Shown: piece after piece, positions 10,558 through 21,613 of the stretch
Numbering within the stretch: position 1 is the stretch's first letter
Layout: every line of letters begins with the position of its first letter
Assembly: GCA_026168455.1 (NCBI GenBank)
Contig: CM047431.1
Span: 7,090,943 to 7,154,942, forward strand
DNA: 64,000 nucleotides
Direction of reading: 5' to 3'
Origin: Theocolax elegans
Lineage: Eukaryota; Arthropoda; Insecta; Hymenoptera; Cerocephalidae
Translations under genes and position numbers: made by a program
The notes under the pieces: generated by a model
Databases searched by the model: none
What the model was told of the DNA's origin: nothing
The model's input: the letters and a program-made list of their open reading frames with translations, nothing else

Positions 10558-11886
10558 GTGGACAAGCTAATGTTTGAGCGCACTCAAACCGCTCACAGCA
10601 CGAGATTGGACGATGCCAACCAATCCCACCATGTGCAATTTCAGGACACGTATACATGTCATGGTCCTAACGTGAGCGAAATAAGCGAGGCGCAAGTAAA
10701 TGGCGAGCAACAACGTACAAGCGCCCCTCAGGCAAAGCCTGATGGAGCTTGGAAGGGGGGGGGGGATGTTCGTGAATCCCAGAGGATTGCGAATGCGCGC
10801 AGCTCGCCAAACAACAGTCGGACATTTTCAACATCAAGCTACTCTACGTCATCAAGGTTGATTGGAACACCTCGGGACGTAGGCGGCATTGTTAGGACGT
10901 GGCAGATCAAGTTCTCTGGCGTCAAGAGCCAGAGCATCGACGCCTTCCTAACCAGGATCGAGGATTGCAAGATCCTGGCCAACCTGTGAGAAGACGAGTT
11001 ACTGCCGTCACTCTCGGAACTGCTGACAGACACTGCCGCCACGTGGTACCAGAATGAGAAACACAAGTGACACTTCTGGCAAGATTTCGGGACTTCGGCT
11101 AAACGTTGGTACGGAATGAGCCAACGTTTCCAGCAGAGGATCATTGCCGAGTCCAACGCATGGACTCAAGGTCCCGATGAACCGGTTAGGGACTATATGA
11201 CATGCTCTATCGCAATACTGCGACAGATAGTCCCTACGCCGACTGAAGCACAGCAGCTCGATCATTTGTATCGGAACATACTGCCACAGCTTCAACGGCT
11301 GTTCAAGAGAGCAGAAGTGAGCTCTATCGAACAAATGCAGGACCTCGCCACGCAAGCGGAGCAGAGGATAGAAGGCGAGAAAGTACATCATCCGCCACCT
11401 AAAGAGGAAGGGTCTCTGCTTCCCGAAATGACGTATAAGCCGAAGCGAAAAAAAGGTTCGCCAAAGGCTAAGGTAGCGGCCGCTGAGGTAACATGAGCCA
11501 AACCCAGCGAGCCTGACGTCGTCGACCGCATAGCCAAGATGCTGAAGGATGCGCTGCGGCCTATCGTCTCCCAACTGTCGTCGACGGCTCGGCAGTCCCG
11601 TAGGAGAAGCCCAAGGTCCGGCTCTCCGGAGAAAGGCTCGCCGGCAAACCAATCTCCAAAGAGTAGGAGGTTTGGTAGGCCTAATGGCCCGAGCAAGAGC
11701 TCCAGACAAAAGCAGGAGAAAAAGAGTGCTAGTCCACCGAGGGAAAAAGGGAAGGAACAGCCGAAGAACCGAATGGGCTCAACTTTCGACTCGACTAAGC
11801 CTCTTACCTGCGGTGGCTGCGGGAAGATTGGGTATTCCCGCAGGTATTGCCCGGTGTGCTCGGGAAACGCCAAAGGGAGCGGTTAA
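10558..11886 (+). pseudogene. Gypsy gag, capsid and zinc-knuckle part, broken
   Basis: Three successive open segments (10558-10989, 11116-11496, 11539-11886) in different frames or split by stops together cover the gag capsid: WQIKFSGVKSQSIDAFLTRIEDCKIL is the usual capsid start, WTQGPDEPVRDYMTC and LDHLYRNILPQLQRL the later helices. A lysine/serine-rich linker leads to the knuckle CGGCGKIGYSRRYC, in which the usual histidine is tyrosine. In the family, gag builds the virus-like particle. At least two disruptions (around 10990-11100 and 11496) kill this copy. The gag stop is TAA at 11884-11886. Confidence 0.75.
11862..11868 (+). other. Putative -1 ribosomal frameshift site, GGGAAAC
   Basis: At the end of gag the zero-frame codons read tcG GGA AAC, a classical X XXY YYZ slippery heptamer, 15 bases before the gag stop. 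The pol frame is the -1 frame. A possible 6-bp stem (GCGGTT/AACCGC) begins 10 bases downstream. The same heptamer at the same place is found in the copies at 25633-25639 and 51003-51009. Confidence 0.65.
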
Positions 11887-12533
11887 TCGGGACGAAAACC
11901 GCGACCCATAAGCTTGAGTCCCCGCTGTCCCAGGTGAGTTCAGGACAGACCCGCTCCGACCGAAAGTACGGTCCAGATAGGAGCGGAAATGAGCCTCGAA
12001 AGGAGGAACGGTCCCAAGAAGCCAACAGACGAACCTCATCCTATAAACCAGAGAATGAGAGTCGTTGGTGGCTACTCGTGGAGATTGGAGGCTTTCGTAT
12101 AAGAGCCTTAGACCGCGATGGGACCCAATGGTCTGCAAATCGCCGCAGCATTGAGAAAGGAGCTCATTGTGGCGAACGAAGGACGCGTCAAGAAGGCGGA
12201 TGGTAGTTACCAACCGCTAAACGGCCACGTGATCTTACCTTTCACTGTTGTAAATGAGACAAGTGAAATAAGAGTAGCGATCATACCAAACCTTGACGCC
12301 GAATGCTACTTAGGAGAAAACTTCGTACGAGCATTCAGAGCCTTATTGGATCCGGATAGCGACCGCCTGTTCCTAAAGGACAGCAAGCAGCAGATCCACC
12401 TCGAAGTTGCTGGCGTAGAAGGTATGGCCACCCTCTCATCCGCTGGGATACCGGACGCAACCGAGGCAGAAAGAGAAGAGCTACGAGCGCAAGTAAGCAT
12501 AGTGCTGTCTAATACTTCTCCCAAAATCGGGCG
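11869..12533 (+). pseudogene. Gypsy protease region, broken
   Basis: In the -1 frame from gag, sequence continues through a basic linker to WWLLVEIGGFRIRAL, the start of the retropepsin domain. The catalytic triplet expected next (DSG/DPG in relatives) is replaced by DRDGTQ after a frame slip near 12110, and the rest (MGPNGLQIAAALRKELIVANEGRVK... to LSNTSPKIGR) is in another frame. The copy ends in AT-rich sequence at 12533, before reverse transcriptase. Confidence 0.7.
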
Positions 12534-12854
12534 TTATTTTTTTAAATTTAAATTTAAAACTTTTTATTTTTAAATTTTTTTAAATTTAAAAGAATAGAAA
12601 AGAAGAAATGTCCATTTTATTAGTTTTGCAGAAATTAATTTTGCACAAATTAACATCATTAGAATAGTATTTATTTATTACTGTAAGACATGGCAGGGCC
12701 AGAAATGAAAAGTAAAAGTATAAGATACTTTTAATAAAAAAAATCTGTATTCAGATTGGTAGACATTTTTGCATGATTCAAAATACTTGTTGATTACAGT
12801 TTGATTTCAGTGCTTTCAATTGCAGAAACTTTGTACGAAGTTTAAGTAATATAT
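12534..12854. other. AT-rich non-coding stretch
   Basis: Between the truncated Gypsy copy and foldback B3. Begins with runs of TTTAAATTTAAA; nothing else recognised. Confidence 0.4.
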
Positions 12855-13414
12855 GGGTGGTTCTCTGTGACATCGAAGATGAAAAAAATAAATATTGCTA
12901 TAACTGTGGGAATATGTTTTAGAGGTATCCAGTAGTTCTCCTGAATTTTTTCAGATTTTTTCTGGGCCATTATTTTAAGTTGCAGAGAGTCAAAGTTCAC
13001 ATTTTAGCACTTTTTTGCATTATATGCCCATTTTCATGAATTTTTAGCTCCCAGGGGATGCATTTTTCACTAAAAACATAAGTATGATTTTTTTGGAAAA
13101 TTTTCCGAACTTTTCATTAAAAATACTTTTAAAGACATAAATGTATGCTGTCACACTCTTGTAAGCCATTTAAACCTTAAATAGTGAAAATCAGCAATTC
13201 TGCTCCGGACTCTGGTAACCTAATACTGTCTAAAAGATCTCTTTTTATAGTCAGAAACTACCTAACAATTTCCAGAGTGGGTCTAAATCATTAAGATCAC
13301 GTATGGTCAAAATATCCGGGAAAAGTGCCCGAAATATTAATAGAAATGTATATTTGTTGCCTTATAACGATGAAACTAGTAGCATGATCATTGCAAAAAA
13401 ATTTATGCACTTAC

Positions 13415-13457
13415 CTTGGAATGGTAGAAAAGTATCTCCACTTGTTTCAGTATCCAT
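13415..13457 (-). other. Exon-like module in left arm of foldback B3
   Basis: ATG at 13457-13455, 14 codons (MDTETSGDTFLPFQ), donor AAG|GTAAGT after 13415. Identical in layout to the module in B1. Confidence 0.5.
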
Positions 13458-13904
13458 CTAATCCCCTGTAAGCTGCTAAAAATAGAAATATTATTATAAA
13501 ATTACAAAAAATTATTTTTTAAACATTTATATTGCTGGATTTTTAGTTTTACATCCCTTACAAGAATTATAATACTAATCTGAAGGATTACTATAAATAT
13601 ATAAACATCATTATTACAATAACTGAATATACGTATTTAATACAAAAGATATATAAATAAATCGGATATATAATTATAATGAATAATATGATAACGTGAC
13701 AGTGACTAGTTTGTGAAATCTAAACAATGTATTGCTGAATAATAATAATAATAATGTTGATACTTTTATATTAATCCTTCAGATTAGTATTATAATTCTT
13801 GTAACGGATGTAAAACTAAAAATCCAGCATTATAAATGTTTAAAAAATAATTTTTTATAATTTTATAATAATATTTGTATTTTTAGCAGCTTACAGGGGA
13901 TTAG

Positions 13905-13947
13905 ATGGATACTGAAACAAGTGAAGATACTTTTCTACCACTCCAAG
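13905..13947 (+). other. Exon-like module in right arm of foldback B3
   Basis: ATG at 13905, 14 codons (MDTETSEDTFLPLQ), donor AAG|GTAAGT after 13947. Preceded by TTTTTAGCAG. Confidence 0.5.
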
Positions 13948-14558
13948 GTAAGTGCACAAATTTTTTTGCAATGGTCATGCTAATAGATTCATCGTTATAA
14001 GGCAACAAATATACATTTCTATTAATATTTCGGGCACTTTTCCCGGATATTTTGACCATAAGTGATCTTAATGATTTAGACCCACTCTGAAAATTTTTAG
14101 GCAGTTTCTGACTATAAAAAGACATCTTTTAGACAGTATTAGGTTACCAGAGTCCGGAGCAGAATTGCTAATTTTCACTATTTAAGGTTTAAATGGCTTA
14201 GAAGAGTGTGACAGCATACATTTATGTCTTTAAAAGTATTTTTAATGAAAAGTTCGGGAAATTTTACAAAAAAAGTCATACTTATGTTTTTAGTCAAAAA
14301 TGCATCCCCTGGGAGCTAAAAATTCATGAAAATGGGCATATAATGCAAAAAAGTGCTAAAATGTCAACTTTGACTCTCTGTAACTTAAAATAATGGCCCA
14401 GAAATAATCTGAAAAAATTCAGGAGATCTAGTGGATACCTCTAAAACATATTCCCACAGTTATAGCAATATTTATTTTTTTCATCTTCAATGTCACAGAG
14501 AATCACCCATATATATAAATGTTGATTTAAAATATACATTTATGGTACGATTCAAAAT

Positions 14559-14838
14559 ATGGCGGAACCACGTTGTAGGAATTTGGATAATTTACTCGGG
14601 TTATAATCAATCTCTTCAATTCAACACAATAATTATCAACACTTTAATTATCATTAACTTTATATACGATAATTACAAACGCTTTCAGGAATCCCGCTGA
14701 TTTATCGTTCAATATATTACATACGAATTAATTCAATAAATCGTCGCGAAACGCTAAAGAAAATATAATAATAAATTCGAGTTTGATTGACCGCTACCGC
14801 TAATCCTCGTACCGTATACTAAATCGGTTAAATTATCG
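14559..14838 (-). repeat. LTR-derived 280-bp segment, copy 1
   Basis: Starts (plus coordinates) ATGGCGGAACCACG and ends AAATTATCG. It matches 37017-37296 over its whole length with only scattered differences. Confidence 0.85.
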
Positions 14839-15317
14839 CACAACTTTCATAATTGACCTCTTTCTTATTTTCATCTATTACCGCTATTTTTCCCGGTTTA
14901 GTATATTCTGGGACGGCTGCATCTGGAATTTTTAAATTTTCTAAAGGTGGTGGGGGTTTGAATCTCTTGTCTAACTCTATTTGATCTTCGTGCCTTCTAC
15001 CATATTTTTCTAACTTCAAATAATCTTTTATTTTTTTATTTTCCATATATCTTCTGTAATCTGGTTTAAGATTGCCATATACTACTTCAATTTGTCTTTT
15101 TATAGACGGAGCTTTCCTAAAGTGTGCAAAAATATGCTTCATACATCCGATGTAATTTGTGATCGATTCATTTTTTCCTTGGGTGCGTTTCCATGCTTCT
15201 TCCCATATATCTGTTTCCGATAGCTTTTTCATAAATTGGGCTTTGAATGATTTTTCAAAGTCTTTCCACTTTTTAACTCGTCTTGTATGTCGCTATACCA
15301 TCTGCTCGCTCTCTTTG
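14839..15317 (-). pseudogene. Gag capsid C-terminal part of the long-gag element
   Basis: The segment from about 15232 reads IWEEAWKRTQGKNESITNYIGCM, then VVYGNLKPDYRRYMENKKIKD, the helix pattern of Ty3/Gypsy capsid C-terminal domains, and a proline run before the frame ends in the joined LTR piece. It is in a different frame from the upstream part, so a frameshift lies between 15318 and about 15235. Truncated: no zinc knuckle is present. Confidence 0.65.
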
Positions 15318-17234
15318 TCAGAATACAGGGTACCCTTGAAAGAATTGTGAATCCTTTATGTAAATGTTTTTCCTGCAATTTTTCAACCTCATTAAGAATT
15401 CGCCTGCGTTATCGCGTTCTCCGCCTGAGAATGACAAACCACATCCTTTAAAAATTCTCATTATTCTGTCGCTTTCTGCGAGATCATATCTTCTTTTATT
15501 TTTCTTCTTCTTACTCTTCTTCTTTGTTTTTGATTTTTTCTTATTCTTTTTTTCTTTATCTTCTTCTTTATCATCATCATCCGAATCGGAACTATTAGAG
15601 CTTGTATTATCATCACTATCGCTCTCTTCACTACTACTACTACTACTATCATCACCACTATCATTGTCACTCTCTTCTTTATCGCTATCGCTATATTCGT
15701 CACTATCATCTGTTCCGATATTATCATGTTTTCTTCTGTCCTTGCGTTTCCTTGAATTTTTCTTTTTACTGTTTTTCTTTCTACTCTTTTTATTTTTCTC
15801 ATCTGCATTTTCTTCCTTTTGTGCATCCTCTGTTTTTTCATTATCTTTTTGACTTAATACTTCTTCATTCTTTTATTTTTCTATTTCTTCTCTAGCCATT
15901 TTATCTTCTAATACGTAGTTTGGCGGGATAGAACCAAGAAGACCAGGCGCTGGAGTATGCAATGGTACACACTCGTTTTTGTCTTGACTTTCACTGTTTG
16001 TCTTATTTAAATTAGTTTGATCGGCTTCGTTTTTTCTTTGACAAATTGATGTATTATTTACATGTGCTGCCTTAGCGCTTTCTTTCTGTAATTGTACATA
16101 TCTAGAAGCTCTGCGATCAATTTCTAACCTTGTTTGACGTTCTTCTTCTCGCCTAAAATAACTTGTATCGTTTACCCATTGCTTTTCGTAATCATTATCT
16201 TGATTGTGTGAGTAATTTTGTTCGTTCGCTTCTTCTTTATCATACGTAATTGAATCTTCAATGTCTGGTCTTATGTTGTTATTATTCTCCGCCATAATTT
16301 GTTCTTGTCTAAATGATGCTTCGTCTCTTCTTTGTATTCCATTTTCTGTGTTTATTTCCGTGCTTCTTCTTCTTGTGTCAGGTTGGGAGTTGTCTTCCCT
16401 TTGTATGTCATTTACGACATTTGTGATGTTTTGCGACCTTGATGTATTAAAATTACTTAAGGGCTGTACTATCATTGGAGGGAGTGATGAATCTGGACTC
16501 ATTCTTAGCTACTGTGCTAATCTCGTATTAGCGGCTACCTGTCTTAGACCTTCAGTTGCAATATTTTCTAATTGTGGTCCGATTGGCAATCCCGGGTCGT
16601 ACCTGAGGGAAAGATGATCCGTCACTCTCGTCGATTGTACTGTCCCTGATTGACGTACGGAGATCGATTGTACGTTTGTCGCAAGAAACGAATTTGTCGT
16701 TGTTGTACTCGTTTGTGTCGTCAGTGTCGTCGTCGTTGTTGCTATTATGTTTAACTGTGACTGTATGTCCTGTTCTTCACATGTGTTGCTAGGTACTCTA
16801 TTCTGTGTTTCCGTTTCCGCCAGGATATTCTGGTTTTCCTGATCTTGTTTTGTTTGTGCCAGAGTTCTTATATTTTGTGGAATACTTGGTTTTGCAATTT
16901 TTCTTTTCGTTTTCTTAATTGCTCCTAGTTTGGCTGCTTCCAATTCTGTTAATTCTGGTTCCACTCTGGTACGTACTAACCTTTCCGAATAGTTTACTTC
17001 GTCAACATATGGGTCCCATGGAACATTACGTAATAATTTTGTATCTATCATTGCAGCACGGTATAATCTATCTATCAATTCTTCTTTCGTTCCTTTTGTA
17101 CTAAAATTACCGTTATCGCACATTATCCGTAAAGTTTTTTCGTCTTGTTGTTTGAGCCTCTCTAAAGCTTCTCGTCCTGCTCCTAAGTATAACATTTCAT
17201 CTATATTTTCTTCACCTTGACTATAGGATGCCAT
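15318..17234 (-). pseudogene. Long gag polyprotein: SAP-like start, linker, acidic/basic tract, capsid start
   Basis: One frame runs from ATG at 17234 to TGA at 15318-15320, interrupted by only two stop codons (16509-16511 and 15873-15875). The start (MASYSQGEENIDEMLYLGAG) leads into LRIMCDNGNFSTKGTKEELIDRLYRAA, a SAP-like helical motif. A T/Q-rich linker, a charged region, then a striking block of about 100 residues of alternating Asp/Glu/Ser and Lys/Arg runs follow, and finally GCGLSFSGGERDNAGEFLMRL, the typical beginning of a Ty3/Gypsy capsid. The acidic-basic tract is unusual for a gag and might mediate nucleic-acid or chromatin contact, but that is inference. Two nonsense codons and a later frameshift make it a pseudogene. 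Confidence 0.7.
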
Positions 17235-17270
17235 CTTTATGTCAAAAGTTTCTAATTTATTTTAAACCGT

Positions 17271-17966
17271 TAAATTCTCCGGTAAAAAAAAAAAGAAACG
17301 TATAAAGAGGGTGAGAAAAGGAGGGTATAATTCGTTTCGCGAAGGTGCACGTTGATTACCGCCAAAACTATGATTGGAAGGTAAATCTGCGATCCGCAAA
17401 ACCGTTATATAACCTTTTACTCAAAATTCCGCTAATATCCAACAATTCAATATTATTATAAATATATTCGTCGCTAGTGTTACACCAATTAAATAAATTA
17501 TTAATATAAATACCAATAGATATAATATATAAATACTGTAAGATACCACCTTTAATTATTGTTGAAAAATATTCATGCAGCTTCGTCTTTGTCTTTTACG
17601 ATTATCTGCTTTAAATGTTAACTATCTCTTTGTATTTGAGGGACAAATTTATTTTTACAAATGACCAAAATGATATTAATATTATTTAATAAATTAAATT
17701 TAATTTCAAAACTATTTTCAATAAATATAAATTTATGGCAGTGCAATATATTATAAAGTAAATTTTAATTGTTTAAATGGTTCCAATTTAGTATTAATTA
17801 ATATTGATGACAAGATATTAATATAATTAATTTTAATATAAGTTTTGAAAAATATGATTGATATATTATAATGGACAATTCCTTGTAGTCTTCTCCTTAT
17901 ATCTGAAAAATAATTATTTTCCGCTAATGATCATACACAAATAATATAAATTTATATATATAACTA
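17271..17966. other. AT-rich non-coding stretch, retroelement leader and flank
   Basis: 17271-17500 probably belongs to the leader of the minus-strand retroelement. The rest is AT-rich with nothing recognised. Confidence 0.4.
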
Positions 17967-18063
17967 GGGGGGCCGAGCCCCCCTGCGCGCCGCCGCGCGC
18001 CAACCCCCCGCGCGCCTCGCGCGCAAGTTTCTGTTCTCAGGCTGCGCCTGAGAACCGAAACTT
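17967..18063. other. Chain of four hairpins in a GC-rich island
   Basis: Four stem-loops follow each other almost without gap: GGGGGGC/GCCCCCC (17967-17983), GCGCGC/GCGCGC (17985-18000), GCGCGC/GCGCGC (18010-18024) and a 17-bp stem with one mismatch and a 3-nt loop (18025-18063, inner stem GTTCTCAGGC). The surrounding DNA is very AT-rich. A further GC-rich tail runs to about 18110 and is followed by an (ATA)n tract. On the minus strand the first hairpin is followed at once by CTAG, as at Helitron 3' ends, but the usual spacing differs. Confidence 0.7.
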
Positions 18064-18125
18064 ATAAGACACGACCGAATATAGCTCGCGCTTCGCGTTC
18101 GCACCGTTGGTGGTTTTTGTTGCTC

Positions 18126-18146
18126 TATAAAATAATAATAATAATA
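18126..18146 (+). repeat. (AAT)n tract
   Basis: About six AAT/ATA units directly after the GC-rich hairpin island; it could be the 3' tail of a truncated non-LTR element or a plain microsatellite. Confidence 0.6.
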
Positions 18147-19864
18147 AAAATTAGAATTGTAATTATAGTATGCAGAAGTATTATTTTGCATATACATATA
18201 TGTTCTAATAATAAATTTAAAATGTATTTATAGTTGTTAAATTTTAGATATAATTCTAATATTCTTAATATCAATGTATTGAAGAAAAAAGTGTTGTTCC
18301 TCAAATATCTCAAAAATTTAAAAAAAAAATATTTGGTAAGAAAGAAGTAATAGGAAACATAATTCTGAAAGAAGAGTTAACGTGATTTAAAGAAAATATA
18401 TATATACATAATTTTCATATGTTTATATAAAACCATATAATTTTTTTTTACATTAATGTTTCTTCTAAAGAATATTTGGTAAAACAATGTTAATGGCACA
18501 TATATTTTGGACAGTAAAGGTAAGTAAATGTGATAAACTATTGTACTATTTAAATTTGTCTATATGAAAATATATAATTAATTTATTTTTTCGATATAGA
18601 GCAACATTCATGTATATTGTTTAATTTTGTTAATTTTTTATTTACTGGTATAACTATTTATGTTGATTATGTTCCTGAAATTGAAATTTAATTTAAGAAA
18701 AATAGTTAATATTATTTAATATTAAAGATAGGCTTAAATTTAGAAAAAATTCGTTATGTTTACTTAACGTTCAAGTCCAAATTTTTCAAGTTTAAAAACA
18801 AAGTTTTTTGTTTAATTACATTTAAAAATTTTAATTAAATTTTAATTTAAAATTTTAGAAACATTTGGACATATTGAAAACGTGATTTATAGGGTTTGAC
18901 GTTTAGATTTCTTTTAAAATTTTATTGTTGTGTGTGGTAAATATTTTTTATTGTTTTATATTTTTTTATATCAAATCTTGTTATAAAAATATTATTTTTT
19001 TTTAATAAATAAATTTTTTTATTATATTTCTTTTGTTTCTATTCGATTTTTTGTATTAAAAAATAAATAAAAAAGAGAATTGTTATAAATAAATATTTTT
19101 GTAATAAAATAAAAGAAATTTGAAATTCAAATTTGGATACGGGACGCGGGTTACATAAAATTCGATATGCATTGTACTTATGTGTATATGATGGCGCTGA
19201 TGGTGCTAATTTAAACGGACAATAAATATAGCGGATAGTTAGTTTATTTATTTTATTGTGTATATAAAATTATGTATATTATATATATTACGTATACACA
19301 TAGTTTTTTTTATTTGATTTTCATCAAGTTTTACTGAGTGATATGAGTTATTCTAATATAAAGTTAAGTGAGCAGTACAAAATAGCGGAAGCTCTTGTCC
19401 AGTATTTGTTCAATACTGGTAGTGTTTGAAAATAATAGAATAATAACTATTTTTGGATGGTAAATAATTTTTATTTATTATCTAGTTAATTTATTTATTG
19501 TATAAGATTTATATTTTATTTATTTTTGAAAACATTAAGTTGTCAATAACTAAGTAACATTTATTTTTTTACATTTTATTTATGTTTTAAATTGTCGAAC
19601 ACATTATAATTAAATTTAAAGATAATTTATAAGATAATTATGAATTATATTATTATTATATTCCAGGTATAACCGTATAGATACAATGTACATTGTATAT
19701 ACTAAATACTGTTGTTAAATATGTCCCTGCCATTTGAATTTGTGGTTGAATTGACAAATCTTATCATGACAGACACACACGGTGAAAACTTGCATTGCAC
19801 ATAGCATTACTGCACTCCTGTAATTATTCTTGTGCAGTAATATTGTATAAACAAATATTTACAG
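18147..19864. other. AT-rich stretch upstream of the LARP1 pseudogene
   Basis: No protein family recognised. A 28-codon frame (19343-19429, MSYSNIKLSEQYKIAEALVQ...) stands in otherwise AT-rich DNA and might be an eroded exon, but nothing supports its identity. Confidence 0.35.
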
Positions 19865-21209
19865 AAGTAGTGCTGATACAAGTTCAAACAAAGGTTTCTT
19901 AGCTAGTAGTTACGGTAGTGATCCGCAATCATTGTCAACTTTCCAACATCCTAGTCATTCATTATTGAAAGTAAACGGTTTCACTCAACAAGCGTATCAG
20001 AAATATCATTCACGTTGATTAAAAGGTAAGATATTAAAAAATCTTGAATTTACTTTTTGTAACTAAGTTATAAATTCCTGATGTGATATGATAATAATTT
20101 CAATTGCATTAGTACGAAGCGTTTAGGACAAAGCTTATGAGATGTATGGTAGGATATGAAGGATATTGTTATGGGTTTACATGTCTGTTTTGAATTTTTT
20201 TTATAATTACGGTTAGAACCAAAATTCAGACCACAACTTTAGAAAGATTTGAAGTGGGAAACAGCGAAAAATGATAAAAGTGGTAAGTGCATTTATCTAC
20301 ATAAGATATAATTTAGGATTTTTAGATAGAATTGTATTTTACAGTATAACTAAATTTATATTTTGAAATTGTTATATTGAATTATATTATTAAAAAAAAT
20401 TAATAAAAAAATACGTGCTGTAGATTAAAATCATCTTTAAAATAAACATAGGTTTCTAAGATTAAATTATTTTATTTAGATCGAGTTTATGGACTGGAAA
20501 AATTCTGGGCGTTTTTTAAGTATTATAAGTACTTAGATAAACTTCTGTTGACAAAATTATAAGAATATCTCCATAAATTTAAAACTATCGAAGATTTTAG
20601 AGTAGTAGAGGTGAATTAAGTTTTAATAAATTTTCTATAATTTATTGGAAATTATTTGATTCTATGTTAAGATTGGATATTGTTTTAAGTAAACTTTAAA
20701 TGAGAGATTCGTGTTAATTTGCGAATTTTTAAATCTCGATTATCCAAATTATCATTAAATAAACATAATGGTATACTTTATAAATTTTAGCCTTAAATTA
20801 AATGAATTCTCGAGATCACTAGCTGCTATTGCCGCAACAGAAGCGTATTGGAAAGCGCAAGCGGTATTGAAGCTTCATCATCGGGAAATCGTAGACGTCG
20901 ATTACCAGATGGATCGAACATAGTAACAACACGATGCGGACACTATGGGGTAAATTTGAAGAGTTGTCAAGACTACGAAAATGTGAATGAGCTTACGAGT
21001 GGTAAGTCAACGATGATGGGACACTGAGAACACATGTAGATAAAATTTTCTGCATTACTAATTTTTAAAATTTGTCATTATAATTTAACAGGATGCTTCG
21101 ACATCACTACAATTATTACTATCGGTGAGCTCGAACAGTGGTCCCGGTCTACAGCAGTCACAGCAGCTACCACCTCTATTACCAACGCGGCTAGTTTCCG
21201 TCAATAAGT
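19865..21209 (+). pseudogene. larp: LARP1 (La-related protein 1) C-terminal DM15 region, decayed copy with introns
   Basis: Exons bounded by AG/GT sites: 19865-20025, 20113-20282, 20480-20610, 20791-21001 and from 21092. Exon 1 reads NKGFLASSYGSDPQSLSTFQ then HPSHSLLKVNGFTQQAYQKYHSRC, the start of the DM15 domain of LARP1, which binds the mRNA cap and 5' TOP motif to control translation of ribosomal-protein mRNAs. Exon 3 has VYGLEKFWAFFKYYK and KFKTIEDFRVVE, the third DM15 repeat. Decay is clear: TGA replaces the Cys codon before LK at the end of exon 1, exon 2 keeps TKRLGQS and LHVCFEFFYNYG around a deletion with several stops, exon 3 has TAA inside KL-EYL, and exon 4 is shifted (SSSGNRRRRLPDGSN). 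Introns are retained, so this came from segmental duplication or loss of function, not retroposition. Confidence 0.8.
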
Positions 21210-21609
21210 AATACTTTGTACTAGACCTAATAATGTCGGATTACCTGTACCAACAACGTCGCTCGAACAACAACAGCCGTCATCATCTCAGTCAAGTATT
21301 CGTTATCTGTCGATTCATTTCCTGAAAGTGTGAATAAGAAATGCCTAATTATAAAGGCATGCACCAGAATTATTCTAACCACGAGGTAGTTTTTATTTTC
21401 GTTTGTTTTTTTATAATATATCTGTAATTTTTATAATAAACAATTAGTGAATTTGATTTATAGATTAGGAGACAAAGTGATAAAGATATATCGAAAATCA
21501 ATGTCATCAAATGTACTGAATAATAAGAAGACACGAGAAGCAAACGGTTTTAACCAAAAATTCAAACTTCAGAGAAAAAAATACATAGTTCGAACAATAT
21601 GCATTTAAC
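21210..21609. other. 3' flank of the LARP1 copy, no gene seen
   Basis: Q/S-rich open scraps (EQQQPSSSQ near 21270) may be eroded LARP1 tail; the rest is AT-rich up to the GATT target site of the Gypsy element. Confidence 0.35.
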
Positions 21610-21613
21610 GATT

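Larger units (their letters stand above)
9908..12533 (+). mobile_element. Ty3/Gypsy element, truncated gag-protease copy
   Basis: Plus-strand gag followed by a protease region, the same family as the minus-strand element at 44014-52430 (near-identical peptides such as LTCGGCGKIGYS and EVAGVEGMATLSSAGI). It ends abruptly at about 12533, just after SNTSPKIGR, in AT-rich DNA, so RT, RNase H and integrase are absent. It carries several frame breaks and lies between two foldback B copies. Confidence 0.85.
12855..14508. mobile_element. Foldback element, family B copy 3 (1654 bp)
   Basis: Full-length copy, one base different in length from copy 1 (1655 bp), with the same GGGTGGTTCTCTGTGACATC ends, the same arms and the same AT-rich loop. 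The right flank is ATATATAA; the left flank is AATATAT. The two full-length copies have nearly the same sequence, which implies recent spread of the family by an active transposase elsewhere. Confidence 0.9.
14559..17270 (-). mobile_element. LTR retrotransposon with long gag, pol deleted
   Basis: A minus-strand gag (17234 down to 14828) is joined directly to a 280-bp piece (14838-14559) that also occurs at 37017-37296 in the same orientation, inside an LTR-like segment followed by a primer-binding-site motif. The simplest reading is a retroelement with gag and the last part of its 3' LTR retained and pol lost. No second LTR was recognised upstream of 17270. Confidence 0.7.

Noticed and set aside
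15461..15841. 126-codon basic minus-strand frame
   Set aside because: It is the alternative frame of the acidic/basic tract of the long gag, whose proper frame continues from upstream gag into the capsid motif.
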